36,791 nucleotides of DNA from Deltaproteobacteria bacterium (GTDB lineage: Bacteria; Desulfobacterota; Desulfarculia; Adiutricales; Adiutricaceae), in assembly GCA_031257535.1 (NCBI GenBank), contig JAIROO010000316.1, positions 1 to 36,791 on the forward strand. The letters are read 5' to 3'. The notes beneath the pieces are model-generated. The model was not told the origin of the DNA, made no database searches, and saw only the letters and a list, made by a program, of their open reading frames with translations. The position numbers were made by a program, and so were the translations under genes. Numbering within the stretch: position 1 is the first letter of the stretch; each line of letters starts with the position of its first letter. This document shows positions 16,100 to 24,024 of the stretch, piece after piece.

Positions 16100-17446
16100 T
16101 TAACGGTTACTGACTAAGACGCTGTAAATGTCCTCGGCCAAGGTCAGCCCGCCCCGGTAGCCGGTATACCCTCTGGTTAAAACCGCCCGATTGGTCACCG
16201 GATAGGATATCGGCAAGAGCATGGCCCCGGTTTTTTGGGCCACGCTGCCTTCTAAACTGCTGCCAAAGATAAACAAGGGCGACAGTTGGTTGTAATATTT
16301 TTCGTTACGGTTATAAGGCCAGCTTTCCCGGATATGGCGTAAAAGCTGGCCGGTGTTAGCCTCAAAAATCAGTTTGGTCTTCACGTTCGCGGTTAGGGTC
16401 TCAAACTTAGCCGCGTATTTAGCCGACTCCTCGGCCTCGGCGGGTTCTTCGTTAATGACCACCAGATGCGGGATCCAGCCTAAGTCCTCGGACACGAAGC
16501 GGATCAAAGGAAAGGCGTAATTAATGTCCGTCGAGACCACGGCGTAGCGTTGGTAGTCTAAGTCCCCGTGGATCTCTAAAAACCTTTGGAAGTAACTATA
16601 ATAAAAGGCTCTTTCCTCGGCGATGACCTCTTCGAGACGGTTTTTGGGGATTTTTAAGGGTTCGGCGATCTGCCTTAAAAAGGCCTCGGTGCCGGTGTCG
16701 CCAATGGGTAGATCCACCAAAATGGATGGGATGTCTAGGCGGTCCTCAAAAACCTTGGCCGTCTCGCGACCATGAATAGCCGAGAAAACCAGGTTATGGC
16801 CGGCTTGGCCGTAACCTTTGATCTTTTCCACCGTCTCCCCGTCGCCAAAAAAGGTGTTGACCTCAAGGCCCAGCTTATTTAGGAGAAAGGCGAGGTTAGC
16901 GAGATTGCCTTTGTAAAAGACGTCTTGGCCTGGGGTAAAGCCCAAAAGGTTGACCTTTTTTTTGTCTTTTTTGGTTGAGGGCGTAATAAAGTTCGTGGCC
17001 AAAGAGCTTAAGACGGCCTCGTAACCTTTAAAGCCGTCCCCCAAAAAGCCCGGGGTGCTAGCGTAAAGGACCGGGACCTCGCTATCCTTAAAACGGTTGG
17101 TCACGTTGGCCGCGTTGTCGCCGATGATCTCCACTTGGCAGCCGGTGACCACAAAAAACAGATCGCCATCCATGACTTTTAAGGTCGCCTCAATCTGCTC
17201 TTCTAAGCGCTCCTCGCCTCCAAAGACGATGTTGTTCTCGGCGATGGAGGTGGTCGGGGTCATGGTTCCGCTGCAGTAACCCGGGCCTTTGTAACCACTG
17301 CCGAGGTTGTAAGTGGCCGATAAAGTCTGAGCGCAGCCCCCAGAGGCGTGGACGATGGGGACAGAGCGGGGGAGCGAGGAGATGGTGGCGATGGCCCCGC
17401 CCAAGGCGCAGGAAGATTTCGCCCGTTCGATAAAATTGTTTTCCAC
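16100..17446 (-). CDS. Nitrogenase-like component 1, NifK-like (beta) subunit
   Basis: A 448-residue protein with the beta-type pattern. C13 (SSCALGG) and C38 (IVHASGGC) have the same 25-residue spacing as NifK Cys70 and Cys95. C102 (VTGCQVEIIGDN) matches Cys153, and NNIVFGGEERLEEQI is the typical VFGG segment. Together with the NifD-like partner, all six P-cluster ligands are present. C58 is additional. The start is GTG with AAAGGTG upstream. It lacks the long N-terminal extension of Mo-nitrogenase NifK. The order is K before D, opposite to nifHDK. A 336-base leader with repeats and overlapping hairpins separates it from the binding-protein genes, so it may start its own transcript. Confidence 0.87.
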   Translation of the reverse strand: MENNFIERAKSSCALGGAIATISSLPRSVPIVHASGGCAQTLSATYNLGSGYKGPGYCSGTMTPTTSIAENNIVFGGEERLEEQIEATLKVMDGDLFFVVTGCQVEIIGDNAANVTNRFKDSEVPVLYASTPGFLGDGFKGYEAVLSSLATNFITPSTKKDKKKVNLLGFTPGQDVFYKGNLANLAFLLNKLGLEVNTFFGDGETVEKIKGYGQAGHNLVFSAIHGRETAKVFEDRLDIPSILVDLPIGDTGTEAFLRQIAEPLKIPKNRLEEVIAEERAFYYSYFQRFLEIHGDLDYQRYAVVSTDINYAFPLIRFVSEDLGWIPHLVVINEEPAEAEESAKYAAKFETLTANVKTKLIFEANTGQLLRHIRESWPYNRNEKYYNQLSPLFIFGSSLEGSVAQKTGAMLLPISYPVTNRAVLTRGYTGYRGGLTLAEDIYSVLVSNR

Positions 17447-17530
17447 GATGTGGCACCTTTTTGGCCCGAAAATATCGGCGTTTTGGTTCTTTTCTAAAAC
17501 GATGAAACCGACTAAAAAACGTCAAGAGAG

Positions 17531-17634
17531 CCAGTTAACTTAAACTTATGGCCCGCTAACTTAATCATTTGGCCCGCTAATTTAAACTTTTGACCCGCTA
17601 ACTTAATCTTTGAGCCAACTAATTAATCTTGGAG
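17531..17634. repeat. Five 21-bp degenerate tandem repeats
   Basis: Units start at 17531, 17552, 17573, 17594 and 17615, with consensus CCCGCTAACTTAATCATTTGG and a few changes each. They lie about 85-190 bases upstream of the NifK-like start codon. There are no unique spacers, so this is not a CRISPR. Confidence 0.8.
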
Positions 17635-17664
17635 CTCGAGGTTATAATCTTGGGGGACCTTGAT

Positions 17665-17731
17665 AAAGCGTCAAGGGCCACCCTTGAAATAAAGGCTTAA
17701 AAAGCCAGCTAAACCGCTAACTTGACGCTTT
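17665..17731 (-). promoter_or_regulatory. Overlapping alternative hairpins, possible attenuator
   Basis: An 11-bp inverted repeat (AAAGCGTCAAG at 17665-17675, CTTGACGCTTT at 17721-17731) encloses a smaller perfect stem (CAAGGG at 17673-17678, CCCTTG at 17682-17687, 3-base loop). The two share bases 17673-17675, so they exclude each other in RNA. No U-tract follows, so classical attenuation is uncertain. The location 220-285 bases before the NifK-like start makes a regulatory role plausible. Confidence 0.35.
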
Positions 17732-17782
17732 AAGAGTCCTAAATAAACCAGGAAGAGTAAACAAACTAAATATCAGTTTGTT

Positions 17783-18850
17783 TTACGATTTTTGAAAATA
17801 AGGATTAAACTCGTTAGTATAGACTTTGTTTAAGTCAACGGCTTTAGATATTTCTTTGTACTCTATAAGGAGGTCCATCCAGACCTCGACGCTTTCGGCC
17901 TTGATAATGGCGTTGGGCGCGTAATAGCGTTCCGTGACCTTGTTAACGTCGACGTTGGCCCTTCTGGCCGTGATCTCGCGGTTAAGCTGGGGGTTGTCGT
18001 TGGCCCAGTTGGCGGTTTTAGCCATGGCCGCGGCGAACCCGCGAATCACGTCGGGCCGCTCTTTAATAAAATCTAAATGGAAGAAAAAGGGCGTGCCCCC
18101 GCCGCGGTTTTCCCAGATATCGTAGTCGGAAAATAAAACCCGAAACTCGCCATTATTAAGGAAATACTCGGGGGTTTTATGCATAAGGGCCACGTCAATG
18201 TCCCCTTGCCGGAGGGCCTGCTCAATTAAGGTTTCTTTGATAATGACTTGCTCTATGGCGTTTTTTTGATCTTCGACGCCATGTTTCCTTAAAAAAGCCA
18301 AAGGAAAATAACCGCTGCAGCCTGTGGCCGAGGGCGAGCCAATTTTGCGGCCGACCATGTCTTTAGCGGTTTTAATGGGGCTGTCGATTTTGACGATGGC
18401 CACCATATGGGGGACTCTTTCGGTGGATTCCGTTTTTTGGGCCACGGCCAGGATTTGGGCCCCAGCGGCGATGGCCGAGATGGTCGTGTTGACGTGGCCG
18501 CCAGAGTTGGTGTGGATAATTTTCTTTAAGACCGAAGGAATGGTCTGAGTCGAGGGGACCGCGCCTATATAATTGATTTGAATGCCATTTTCGTCGAAGA
18601 AACCGTTTTCCTCGGCGGCCATGAGGATTTCCGGCGAAGTCAGCTCGGCCGAGTTGGGGACGTTTAAGACGTAATATTTGCGACCAGCCTCAAAGACTTC
18701 CCCGGGTTTGAGATCCACCGGGGCCTCGCTCGGGGTCGAGGCTTGAATATTATTAGGTCGATTTTGGCCTTGCGAGGTTTGATTGTCGCCGCAAGCGGTA
18801 ATTAGACCGCTTAAAGCTATTAAAGTTAAGGCAAAGTTAATTATTTTCAT
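17783..18850 (-). CDS. NMT1/SsuA-type substrate-binding lipoprotein 5
   Basis: A 355-residue ABC binding protein. The signal peptide ends in a lipobox, LITAC (Cys20). The mature protein carries the NMT1/THI5-like fold, with segments TSPEILMAAEENGFFDENG, HMVAIVKIDSPIKTAKDM and the C-terminal TNEFNPYF shared with its four upstream paralogs. It is the most divergent of the five: the shared GGCHEYTPYAWL becomes TGCSGYFPLAFL, implying a different ligand. It ends 336 bases before the NifK-like gene. It should deliver substrate to the permease pair at 30999-32664. Confidence 0.88.
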   Translation of the reverse strand: MKIINFALTLIALSGLITACGDNQTSQGQNRPNNIQASTPSEAPVDLKPGEVFEAGRKYYVLNVPNSAELTSPEILMAAEENGFFDENGIQINYIGAVPSTQTIPSVLKKIIHTNSGGHVNTTISAIAAGAQILAVAQKTESTERVPHMVAIVKIDSPIKTAKDMVGRKIGSPSATGCSGYFPLAFLRKHGVEDQKNAIEQVIIKETLIEQALRQGDIDVALMHKTPEYFLNNGEFRVLFSDYDIWENRGGGTPFFFHLDFIKERPDVIRGFAAAMAKTANWANDNPQLNREITARRANVDVNKVTERYYAPNAIIKAESVEVWMDLLIEYKEISKAVDLNKVYTNEFNPYFQKS

Positions 18851-18909
18851 TATTCTACTTTATTAGATAGACTTAAAGTCTAACAATATTTTATAAAAAA
18901 TATTAATAG

Positions 18910-20040
18910 TTAATTGACTTGATAATATGGGTTAAATTCATTGGTGTAAATTTGATCTATGGTTAGGCCTGGTTTAATTTCCCCAAAAAGCTCTAATAGT
19001 TCGATCCAGACTTGGGCCGTCTCGGGTCGGATAAGGCCGTTGGGCGTAAAATACCTTTCATTAACGTAGTTAAAGTCGGTATTGGTCCGGCGGGCCGTGA
19101 TCTCGCGGGCTCCAACCGGGTTTTGGTTGGCCCAATTTAAGGTCTCGGCCGTGGCCGCGACAAAGGCTCGGACTAAGTCTGGATGTTCCTCGATGAATTT
19201 GGTGGCGAAATAAAAGGGCGTGGCTCCGCCGTCCGCTCCCCAGACGTCAAAGTCGGAAAAGACCACCCGAAACTCGCCTTGCCGGTCAATCTCCTCAGGC
19301 AGCTTGTGGGTCATGGCCAGATCGATTTCCCCTTGTCTTAAAACCTGCTGGATGTTTTTCTCTGGCAGAACCAAGACTTCAATTTTGTTTTTGGGGTTAT
19401 CTACGCCAAACTTATTGAGCCAGGCGTAAGGGGTGTACTCGTTGCAACCGCCAATGGTTGGGATGCCGACTTTTTTGCCCACTAGATCGGCCGGGGTTTT
19501 AATAAGGCTGTCTTTGGGGACTATGCCTATCATGTGCGGCACTCTTTGGCTGGTCTCGGTTTTGCCAGCCACGGCTTTAATCTTGGCTCCGGCCGAGACG
19601 CCGGCGATGGTCCGGTTAATATGGCTCCCAGGGCTCACGTCGATATGGCCCGAGACCACGGCGGCCACGTATTGGGGGGTGGGCACGACTCCGACGAAGT
19701 CCATTAAAATGCCGTGTTTTTGGTAGATTTTCAGATCGTCGCCCACCACGAAAATATCCGGCGAAGTCGGCTCAGCCGGCATGGGGACTTTAAACTTGGT
19801 GAGTTTAAGGGAGACGGCGGGACCACTCGCGACTTTGGTGGACTGACTCGCGGCGGAGTTACTGGGGGCGGTTGAGGCGGCGCTTTTCGGCCCCTTCTCT
19901 TGGCTAACCGAAGACGTAGGCGACCCTTTCGAGCTGGTGGGTTGATTGTCGCCGCAGCCAGAAAGAAACGACAAAAAGGCGGCTAAAACGACCAATAAAA
20001 GTCTAAAAACATGGTTATTATAATGGGCTAGGTAGATCAC
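18910..20040 (-). CDS. NMT1/SsuA-type substrate-binding lipoprotein 4
   Basis: A binding protein of about 376 residues. The GTG at 20040 is chosen because GGAG lies six bases upstream; a longer frame reaches 20073 from another GTG without a ribosome site. A hydrophobic leader leads to lipobox FLSGC, then a Ser/Thr/Pro/Ala-rich linker of about 50 residues before the folded domain. Conserved family segments are HMIGIVPKDSLIKTPADL, GGCNEYTPYAWL, FSDFDVWGADGGATPFYF and TNEFNPYY. The position with His in GGCHEY is Asn here. It is the fourth of five tandem paralogs, 59 bases before the fifth. Confidence 0.88.
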   Translation of the reverse strand: MIYLAHYNNHVFRLLLVVLAAFLSFLSGCGDNQPTSSKGSPTSSVSQEKGPKSAASTAPSNSAASQSTKVASGPAVSLKLTKFKVPMPAEPTSPDIFVVGDDLKIYQKHGILMDFVGVVPTPQYVAAVVSGHIDVSPGSHINRTIAGVSAGAKIKAVAGKTETSQRVPHMIGIVPKDSLIKTPADLVGKKVGIPTIGGCNEYTPYAWLNKFGVDNPKNKIEVLVLPEKNIQQVLRQGEIDLAMTHKLPEEIDRQGEFRVVFSDFDVWGADGGATPFYFATKFIEEHPDLVRAFVAATAETLNWANQNPVGAREITARRTNTDFNYVNERYFTPNGLIRPETAQVWIELLELFGEIKPGLTIDQIYTNEFNPYYQVN

Positions 20041-20110
20041 GATTGACTCCAAAACAAAAAAACGAAAAGCCACTAAGGGGACTTTTTAAGCCTATTCGCC
20101 GTTAGGCTTT

Positions 20111-21145
20111 TTAAGTGGTCGGCCGATAATTCGGGTTAAACTCGTTGGTATAAATTTGGTCCAAGGTTATGCCCGGTTTGATTTCCCCAAACTCCACTAG
20201 TAAGTCTATCCAGAGCTGAGCGGTGATGGGTTTGATGATCCCATCGGGCACGTAAAAATTGGGCGATATCCTTAAAGGATCGTAATTGGTCCGGATCGCC
20301 GTAATGTCTATGGCTTTTTGGGTATTTTCGTTAGCCCACTTTATGGTTTCGGTCATGCCTTCCACGAAGTTTTTGACGACTTTAGGGTTATCTTTAATAT
20401 ATTGAGTCGTAAAATAAGGCGGGGTGGCCCCCCCATCGGGACCCCAGACGTCGTAATCGGAAAAGACCGTGTCAAACTCGCCCACCCTTTCCATTTCCCC
20501 CGGGGTTTTGTGGAGCATGGCCAGGTCGATTTCGCCTTGACGTAAGGCTTGCTCAATGACGTTTTTGGACATGACCACGATTTCGACCTTATTTTTGGGA
20601 TCTTCTATCCCGTTATTTTTTAGCCAAGCGTAAGGGGTGTACTCGTGACAACCGCCAATTAGAGTTAAGCCAATTTTTTTGCCCACAAAGTCTTTGGCCG
20701 TCCTTAAAGGCGAGTCTTTGCGGACCACGCCTATCATGTGGGGAAAAACCTCGGTCGTCTCCGTGTGGCCCACCACGGCTTTGACTTTAGCCCCGGCCGA
20801 GATGCCGGCGATGGTGCGGTTGATGTGGGCGCCGTGGCTGACGTCCAACTGGCCAGAGACCACCGCCGCCACCAGTTGGGTCGAAGGAATATTGCCCACA
20901 AACTTTAATTCGATTCCTCGTTTTTTAAAAAAGCCCATCTCGTCGGCCACCAAAAATAGGCTGGGCGTATTGGGATCGGCCGGAAACGCGGCCTTTAAGA
21001 CCGTAACTTCTGGGGCGGGGGTCTTAGCGCTGGCCGCGGTATTGGAATCGGCTTTCGGTTTTGGGCTCTCTTGGCTCGAGCAGCTCCCTAAAACTAATAG
21101 CGATAGGACTAAACTTATAAATATTAAATAAACTTTATTGTTCAT
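20111..21145 (-). CDS. NMT1/SsuA-type substrate-binding lipoprotein 3
   Basis: About 344 residues from the ATG at 21145; a longer frame to 21193 adds 16 residues that precede the natural signal peptide. The lipobox is LVLGSC. The domain has PHMIGVVRKDSPLRTAKDF, GGCHEYTPYAWL, FSDYDVWGPDGGATPPYF and TNEFNPNY. It is close in sequence to binding proteins 1 and 2. The ribosome site is weak (AAGAAA), suggesting translation after the preceding gene in the operon. Confidence 0.87.
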   Translation of the reverse strand: MNNKVYLIFISLVLSLLVLGSCSSQESPKPKADSNTAASAKTPAPEVTVLKAAFPADPNTPSLFLVADEMGFFKKRGIELKFVGNIPSTQLVAAVVSGQLDVSHGAHINRTIAGISAGAKVKAVVGHTETTEVFPHMIGVVRKDSPLRTAKDFVGKKIGLTLIGGCHEYTPYAWLKNNGIEDPKNKVEIVVMSKNVIEQALRQGEIDLAMLHKTPGEMERVGEFDTVFSDYDVWGPDGGATPPYFTTQYIKDNPKVVKNFVEGMTETIKWANENTQKAIDITAIRTNYDPLRISPNFYVPDGIIKPITAQLWIDLLVEFGEIKPGITLDQIYTNEFNPNYRPTT

Positions 21146-21193
21146 ATTTAATTTTTTCTTACGTATACAGACTTTAAACAGTATACGCGTCAA

Positions 21194-22489
21194 TTAAAAT
21201 TGGCCGGTATAATAGGGATTAAACTCGTTAGTAAAGACTTGAGGGACGGTTATACCGGGTTTTATTTCCCCAAAGCGCGTCAAGAGTTCGATCCACAACT
21301 CCGCGGTCACGGGTTTCATGAGGCCATCGGGCGTGTAATAATTGGAAGTGATTTTACTGATATCCTGATTAGTCCTTTTGGCCGTAATAGCCCGGGCCCC
21401 GTCTAAGTTCTCGTTCATCCAGTTTAAGGTTTCGGCCACGGCCGCGACGAAGTTTCTGACCACGTCTGGGTGGTCTTTAATAAATTGAGTCCCGAAGTAA
21501 TTGGGCGTGGCTCCCCCGTCGCCTTCCCAGACGTCGTAGTCGGAGTAAATCACGTCGAACTCGCCGTTATTGGCGATTTCCGCCGGGGTCTTGTGGAGCA
21601 TGGCCATATCGATATCGCCTTGCCTTAAGGCTTGTTCCAATAAGCTCCTGGCGATGATGACGGTTTGGATTTTGTTTTTTGGATCCTTTATCCCGTGTTT
21701 TTCCAGCCAGGCGTAAGGGGTGTACTCGTGGCAGCCCCCAGGGTTGGACAAGCCTATTTTTTGGCCGATAATATCGGCCGCTTGTCTAATAGGGCTATCT
21801 TTGCGGACGACCCCCACCATATGAGGATAAATGGGGGTGGTTTCCGTGTTGCCGACCACGGCTAAGATCTTGGCCCCAGCCGAGATGCCGGCGATGGTTC
21901 GGTTGATATGCGCCCCGTGACTGACGTCCAGTTGGCCGGACATGATGGCCGCGACCAGTTGGGTCACGGGAATATTGCCGACAATGTCCAGCTTAAGGCC
22001 CCTTTTTTGAAAGAAGCCCAAGTCGTCGCCAATCAAAAAGGTGACTGGAGTCGTGGGATCCGGGGAAATCGAGGCTCTTAAAACGACTAAGCCTTCGGCG
22101 TTTCTTATAAGACCCTTTTCGCTCGACTTAGTCGCTAGAGCCGCTTTAGCCGCTGAATCGACCGCCGCCTCTTTTTTGGGCTCGGCGCTTTCGCAACCAA
22201 AAAAGAGAGCGACTAAGGTTAAAGAGACCGCGAGCCGCGATAAAGCCCGTATTTTAGTTAGCCAAACTAGCCCGCTTAGGCTAGGGGTTACAAATGTCTT
22301 TAAGGCTAATGTCGTTTTTTGATTAAGGGTTAACCATTTAATAAAGGCTAACCATTTGGCCAGGGTGAGACATTTGACAAGAGCTAGCCATTTGGTAATG
22401 GTCGCCCATAAAAGCTTTTGGTCCTTGCCCATCGCCCGCTTCCGTTCCGCTATTATCGCTTTGTTCAATTGGTCGAATATTGGCGTCAT
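21194..22489 (-). CDS. NMT1/SsuA-type substrate-binding lipoprotein 2 with a repeat-expanded leader
   Basis: A 431-residue binding protein, about 75 residues longer than its paralogs at the N-terminus. The folded domain is standard: PHMVGVVRKDSPIRQAADI, GGCHEYTPYAWL, YSDYDVWEGDGGATPNYF, TNEFNPYY. The leader contains about four to five copies of a six-residue unit (KWLALV, KCLTLA, KWLAFI, KWLTLN) encoded by an 18-bp tandem repeat, before a normal lipoprotein signal ending VALFFGC. The real start may be internal, after the repeats, but no better ribosome site was found, so the first ATG is kept. Confidence 0.8.
   Translation of the reverse strand: MTPIFDQLNKAIIAERKRAMGKDQKLLWATITKWLALVKCLTLAKWLAFIKWLTLNQKTTLALKTFVTPSLSGLVWLTKIRALSRLAVSLTLVALFFGCESAEPKKEAAVDSAAKAALATKSSEKGLIRNAEGLVVLRASISPDPTTPVTFLIGDDLGFFQKRGLKLDIVGNIPVTQLVAAIMSGQLDVSHGAHINRTIAGISAGAKILAVVGNTETTPIYPHMVGVVRKDSPIRQAADIIGQKIGLSNPGGCHEYTPYAWLEKHGIKDPKNKIQTVIIARSLLEQALRQGDIDMAMLHKTPAEIANNGEFDVIYSDYDVWEGDGGATPNYFGTQFIKDHPDVVRNFVAAVAETLNWMNENLDGARAITAKRTNQDISKITSNYYTPDGLMKPVTAELWIELLTRFGEIKPGITVPQVFTNEFNPYYTGQF
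22334..22411. repeat. 18-bp tandem repeat inside the leader of binding protein 2
   Basis: The word CCATTT (once ACATTT, last CCATAA) recurs at exactly 18-base steps: 22334, 22352, 22370, 22388 and 22406. The period is a multiple of three, giving in-frame six-residue repeats rich in Lys-Trp-Leu in the protein leader. Confidence 0.8.
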
Positions 22490-22532
22490 TTATTTTTATT
22501 CCTATTTCTTGGCCTAAAAAAAGGGCGAAGAG

Positions 22533-23606
22533 CTAAAGGCCTTCTTTATAAAATGGATTAAATTTATTGGTATAAATTTGCTCCAAGGTTATGCCAGGCT
22601 TGATTTCGCCATATTCGACTAAAAGGTCGATCCAGACTTCCGCGGTTATGGGCTGGATTAGTCCGTCCGGGGCGTAGAATCTTTGATTGATTAAATTAAC
22701 GTCGTAATTGGTCCTTCTGGCCGTAATTTCTCTGGCCCGATAGGGATTGGCGTTCGACCAATTGATGGTCTCGGCCAGAGCCGCGGTAAAATTTTTAACG
22801 ACTTGGGGATTGTTTTTAATAAATTCTAAGGAAAAATAATTGGGAGTCGCCCCGCCATCAGTCCCCCAGACGTCGTAATCGGAAAAGATCACGTCAAACT
22901 CGCCTTTGCGATTAATTTCTTCCGGCATTTTGTGGAGCATGGCTAAATCAAGATCCCCTTGCCGGACGGCTTGCTCTAAGGCGTTTCGGGATAAAATGAT
23001 CACTTGGACCTTATGTTTAGGATCCTTAATCCCGTGTTTAGAGAGCCAGGCGTAAGGGGTGTACTCGTGGCAGCCCCCATTTAGGGCGAGGCCTATTTTT
23101 TTACCAACAAAATCTTCGGGTTTTCTTAATTTACCGCCTTTTTTGACGACCCCGATCATGTGGGGAAATCTTTCGGTGGTTTCTGAGTTGGCGATGACGG
23201 CCAAAATTTTCGCCCCGGCCGAAATCCCGGCGATGGTTCGGTTAAAGTGGGCGCCGCCCACGTCTATGTAGCCAGAGACGACCGAGGCCACCAATTGGGT
23301 GGACGGGATAACCCCTGGGTACTCCAACTGAATATTGTGTTTTTTAAAAATACCCAATTCTTCCCCGACCAAAAAGTTGCTTGGGCTCGTGGGTTCTTCG
23401 GGATAAGGGACTTTTAAAACAGCGACTTCATTATGAGTTGGGCTCAAGTCGTCGGCCGCGAAAGCCGCTTTAGTCCAGTTTGTTTTTTGATTTTGGCTAA
23501 ACGACTTTAAATTTAGCCATTGGGTCGCGTAAAGGGCGGCGACTAGACCAGCTATTATTAACGTTATTCTTATGAACGCGGGCCGCGCGTTTTTTTTTAT
23601 TTCCAT
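22533..23606 (-). CDS. NMT1/SsuA-type substrate-binding protein 1
   Basis: A 357-residue binding protein, first of five tandem paralogs. Unlike the other four it has no lipobox; the hydrophobic segment TLIIAGLVAALYATQWL (about residues 15-31) acts as a signal peptide or membrane anchor, with a possible cleavage near AAFAAD. Family segments are FPHMIGVVKKGGKLRKPEDF, GGCHEYTPYAWL, FSDYDVWGTDGGATPNYF and TNKFNPFY. Fifty to a hundred bases upstream is a perfect 10-bp hairpin. It most likely delivers substrate to the SsuC-type permeases at 30999-32664, energised by the ATPase at 32698-33585. Confidence 0.87.
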   Translation of the reverse strand: MEIKKNARPAFIRITLIIAGLVAALYATQWLNLKSFSQNQKTNWTKAAFAADDLSPTHNEVAVLKVPYPEEPTSPSNFLVGEELGIFKKHNIQLEYPGVIPSTQLVASVVSGYIDVGGAHFNRTIAGISAGAKILAVIANSETTERFPHMIGVVKKGGKLRKPEDFVGKKIGLALNGGCHEYTPYAWLSKHGIKDPKHKVQVIILSRNALEQAVRQGDLDLAMLHKMPEEINRKGEFDVIFSDYDVWGTDGGATPNYFSLEFIKNNPQVVKNFTAALAETINWSNANPYRAREITARRTNYDVNLINQRFYAPDGLIQPITAEVWIDLLVEYGEIKPGITLEQIYTNKFNPFYKEGL

Positions 23607-23987
23607 ATTCGGGCCTTATTTTAAGGGTAGAACGCGTAAGGTTTTAGCCGCTCTAAAAGAGCCTTTTTTACGCCCGGAGCCAAAGAAAAATGTTTGGCTC
23701 CGTGACTACAGGCGCATTTTAATTTTAGGCGCATATTTTTTCCCTAAAGTCGTTTAGATCGTTTCTATTAATAAAAAAAGGTTTAACTAATTATCTTAAT
23801 ATTTAATCTACATAAAACTTAATAGTTTAAATGACCTTAATAAATGATTAACAGCCGAAAAATTTCTAGGCCTTAACCCTTAGACGGCCAGCGCTTTCCA
23901 AAAAAGCCTTAACCCTTTAGGCGGCCAGCGTTTCCACCAAAGCCTTGACCTTTAGGCGGCCAGCGTTTTCCAAAAAAGTCTTGACCT
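23607..23987. other. Gap between DCCP-C and the binding-protein genes
   Basis: The 381 bases hold a perfect 10-bp hairpin (23675-23702), an AT-rich middle (23760-23850) and three extra copies of the DCCP-C gene terminus (23881-23988). No gene was recognised. A promoter or processing site separating the enzyme genes from the binding-protein genes may lie here. Confidence 0.45.
23675..23702. promoter_or_regulatory. Perfect 10-bp hairpin upstream of binding protein 1
   Basis: CGGAGCCAAA at 23675-23684 pairs with TTTGGCTCCG at 23693-23702 around an 8-base loop. Neither strand has a following U-tract, so it is not a standard terminator. It could stabilise or process the mRNA at the junction between enzyme and binding-protein genes, about 70 bases before the binding protein 1 start. 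Confidence 0.5.
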
Positions 23988-24024
23988 TTAGGCGGCCAGC
24001 ATTTCCACAAAAGCCTTGATCCTG
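23881..24024. repeat. Tandem copies (about 36 bp) of the 3' end of the DCCP-C gene
   Basis: Units begin at 23881, 23918, 23953 and 23989 with TAGRCGGCCAGC followed by TTTCCAMMAAAGCCTTGACC. The fourth is the genuine end of the coding sequence (KAFVEMLAA and stop on the minus strand). The other three lie past the stop codon, with spacings of 37, 35 and 36 bases. Confidence 0.85.

Larger units (their letters stand above)
17447..17782. other. Leader region upstream of the NifK-like gene
   Basis: These 336 bases between the fifth binding protein and the NifK-like gene carry five 21-bp tandem units (17531-17634) and a pair of mutually exclusive hairpins (17665-17731). No coding sequence was recognised. 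It is the largest non-coding gap between 23607 and 14498 and is the most likely place for separate control of the NifKD-like/cysK unit. Confidence 0.5.

Noticed and set aside
17451-17466. TGGCAC-N5-TGGC, resembling a sigma-54 -24/-12 promoter
   Set aside because: It reads on the plus strand, away from the NifK-like gene, and its complement serves as that gene's ribosome site.
17531-17634. A CRISPR-like array of regularly spaced repeats
   Set aside because: The units are contiguous and degenerate with no unique spacers, and no cas gene is present; the same applies to the other arrays.
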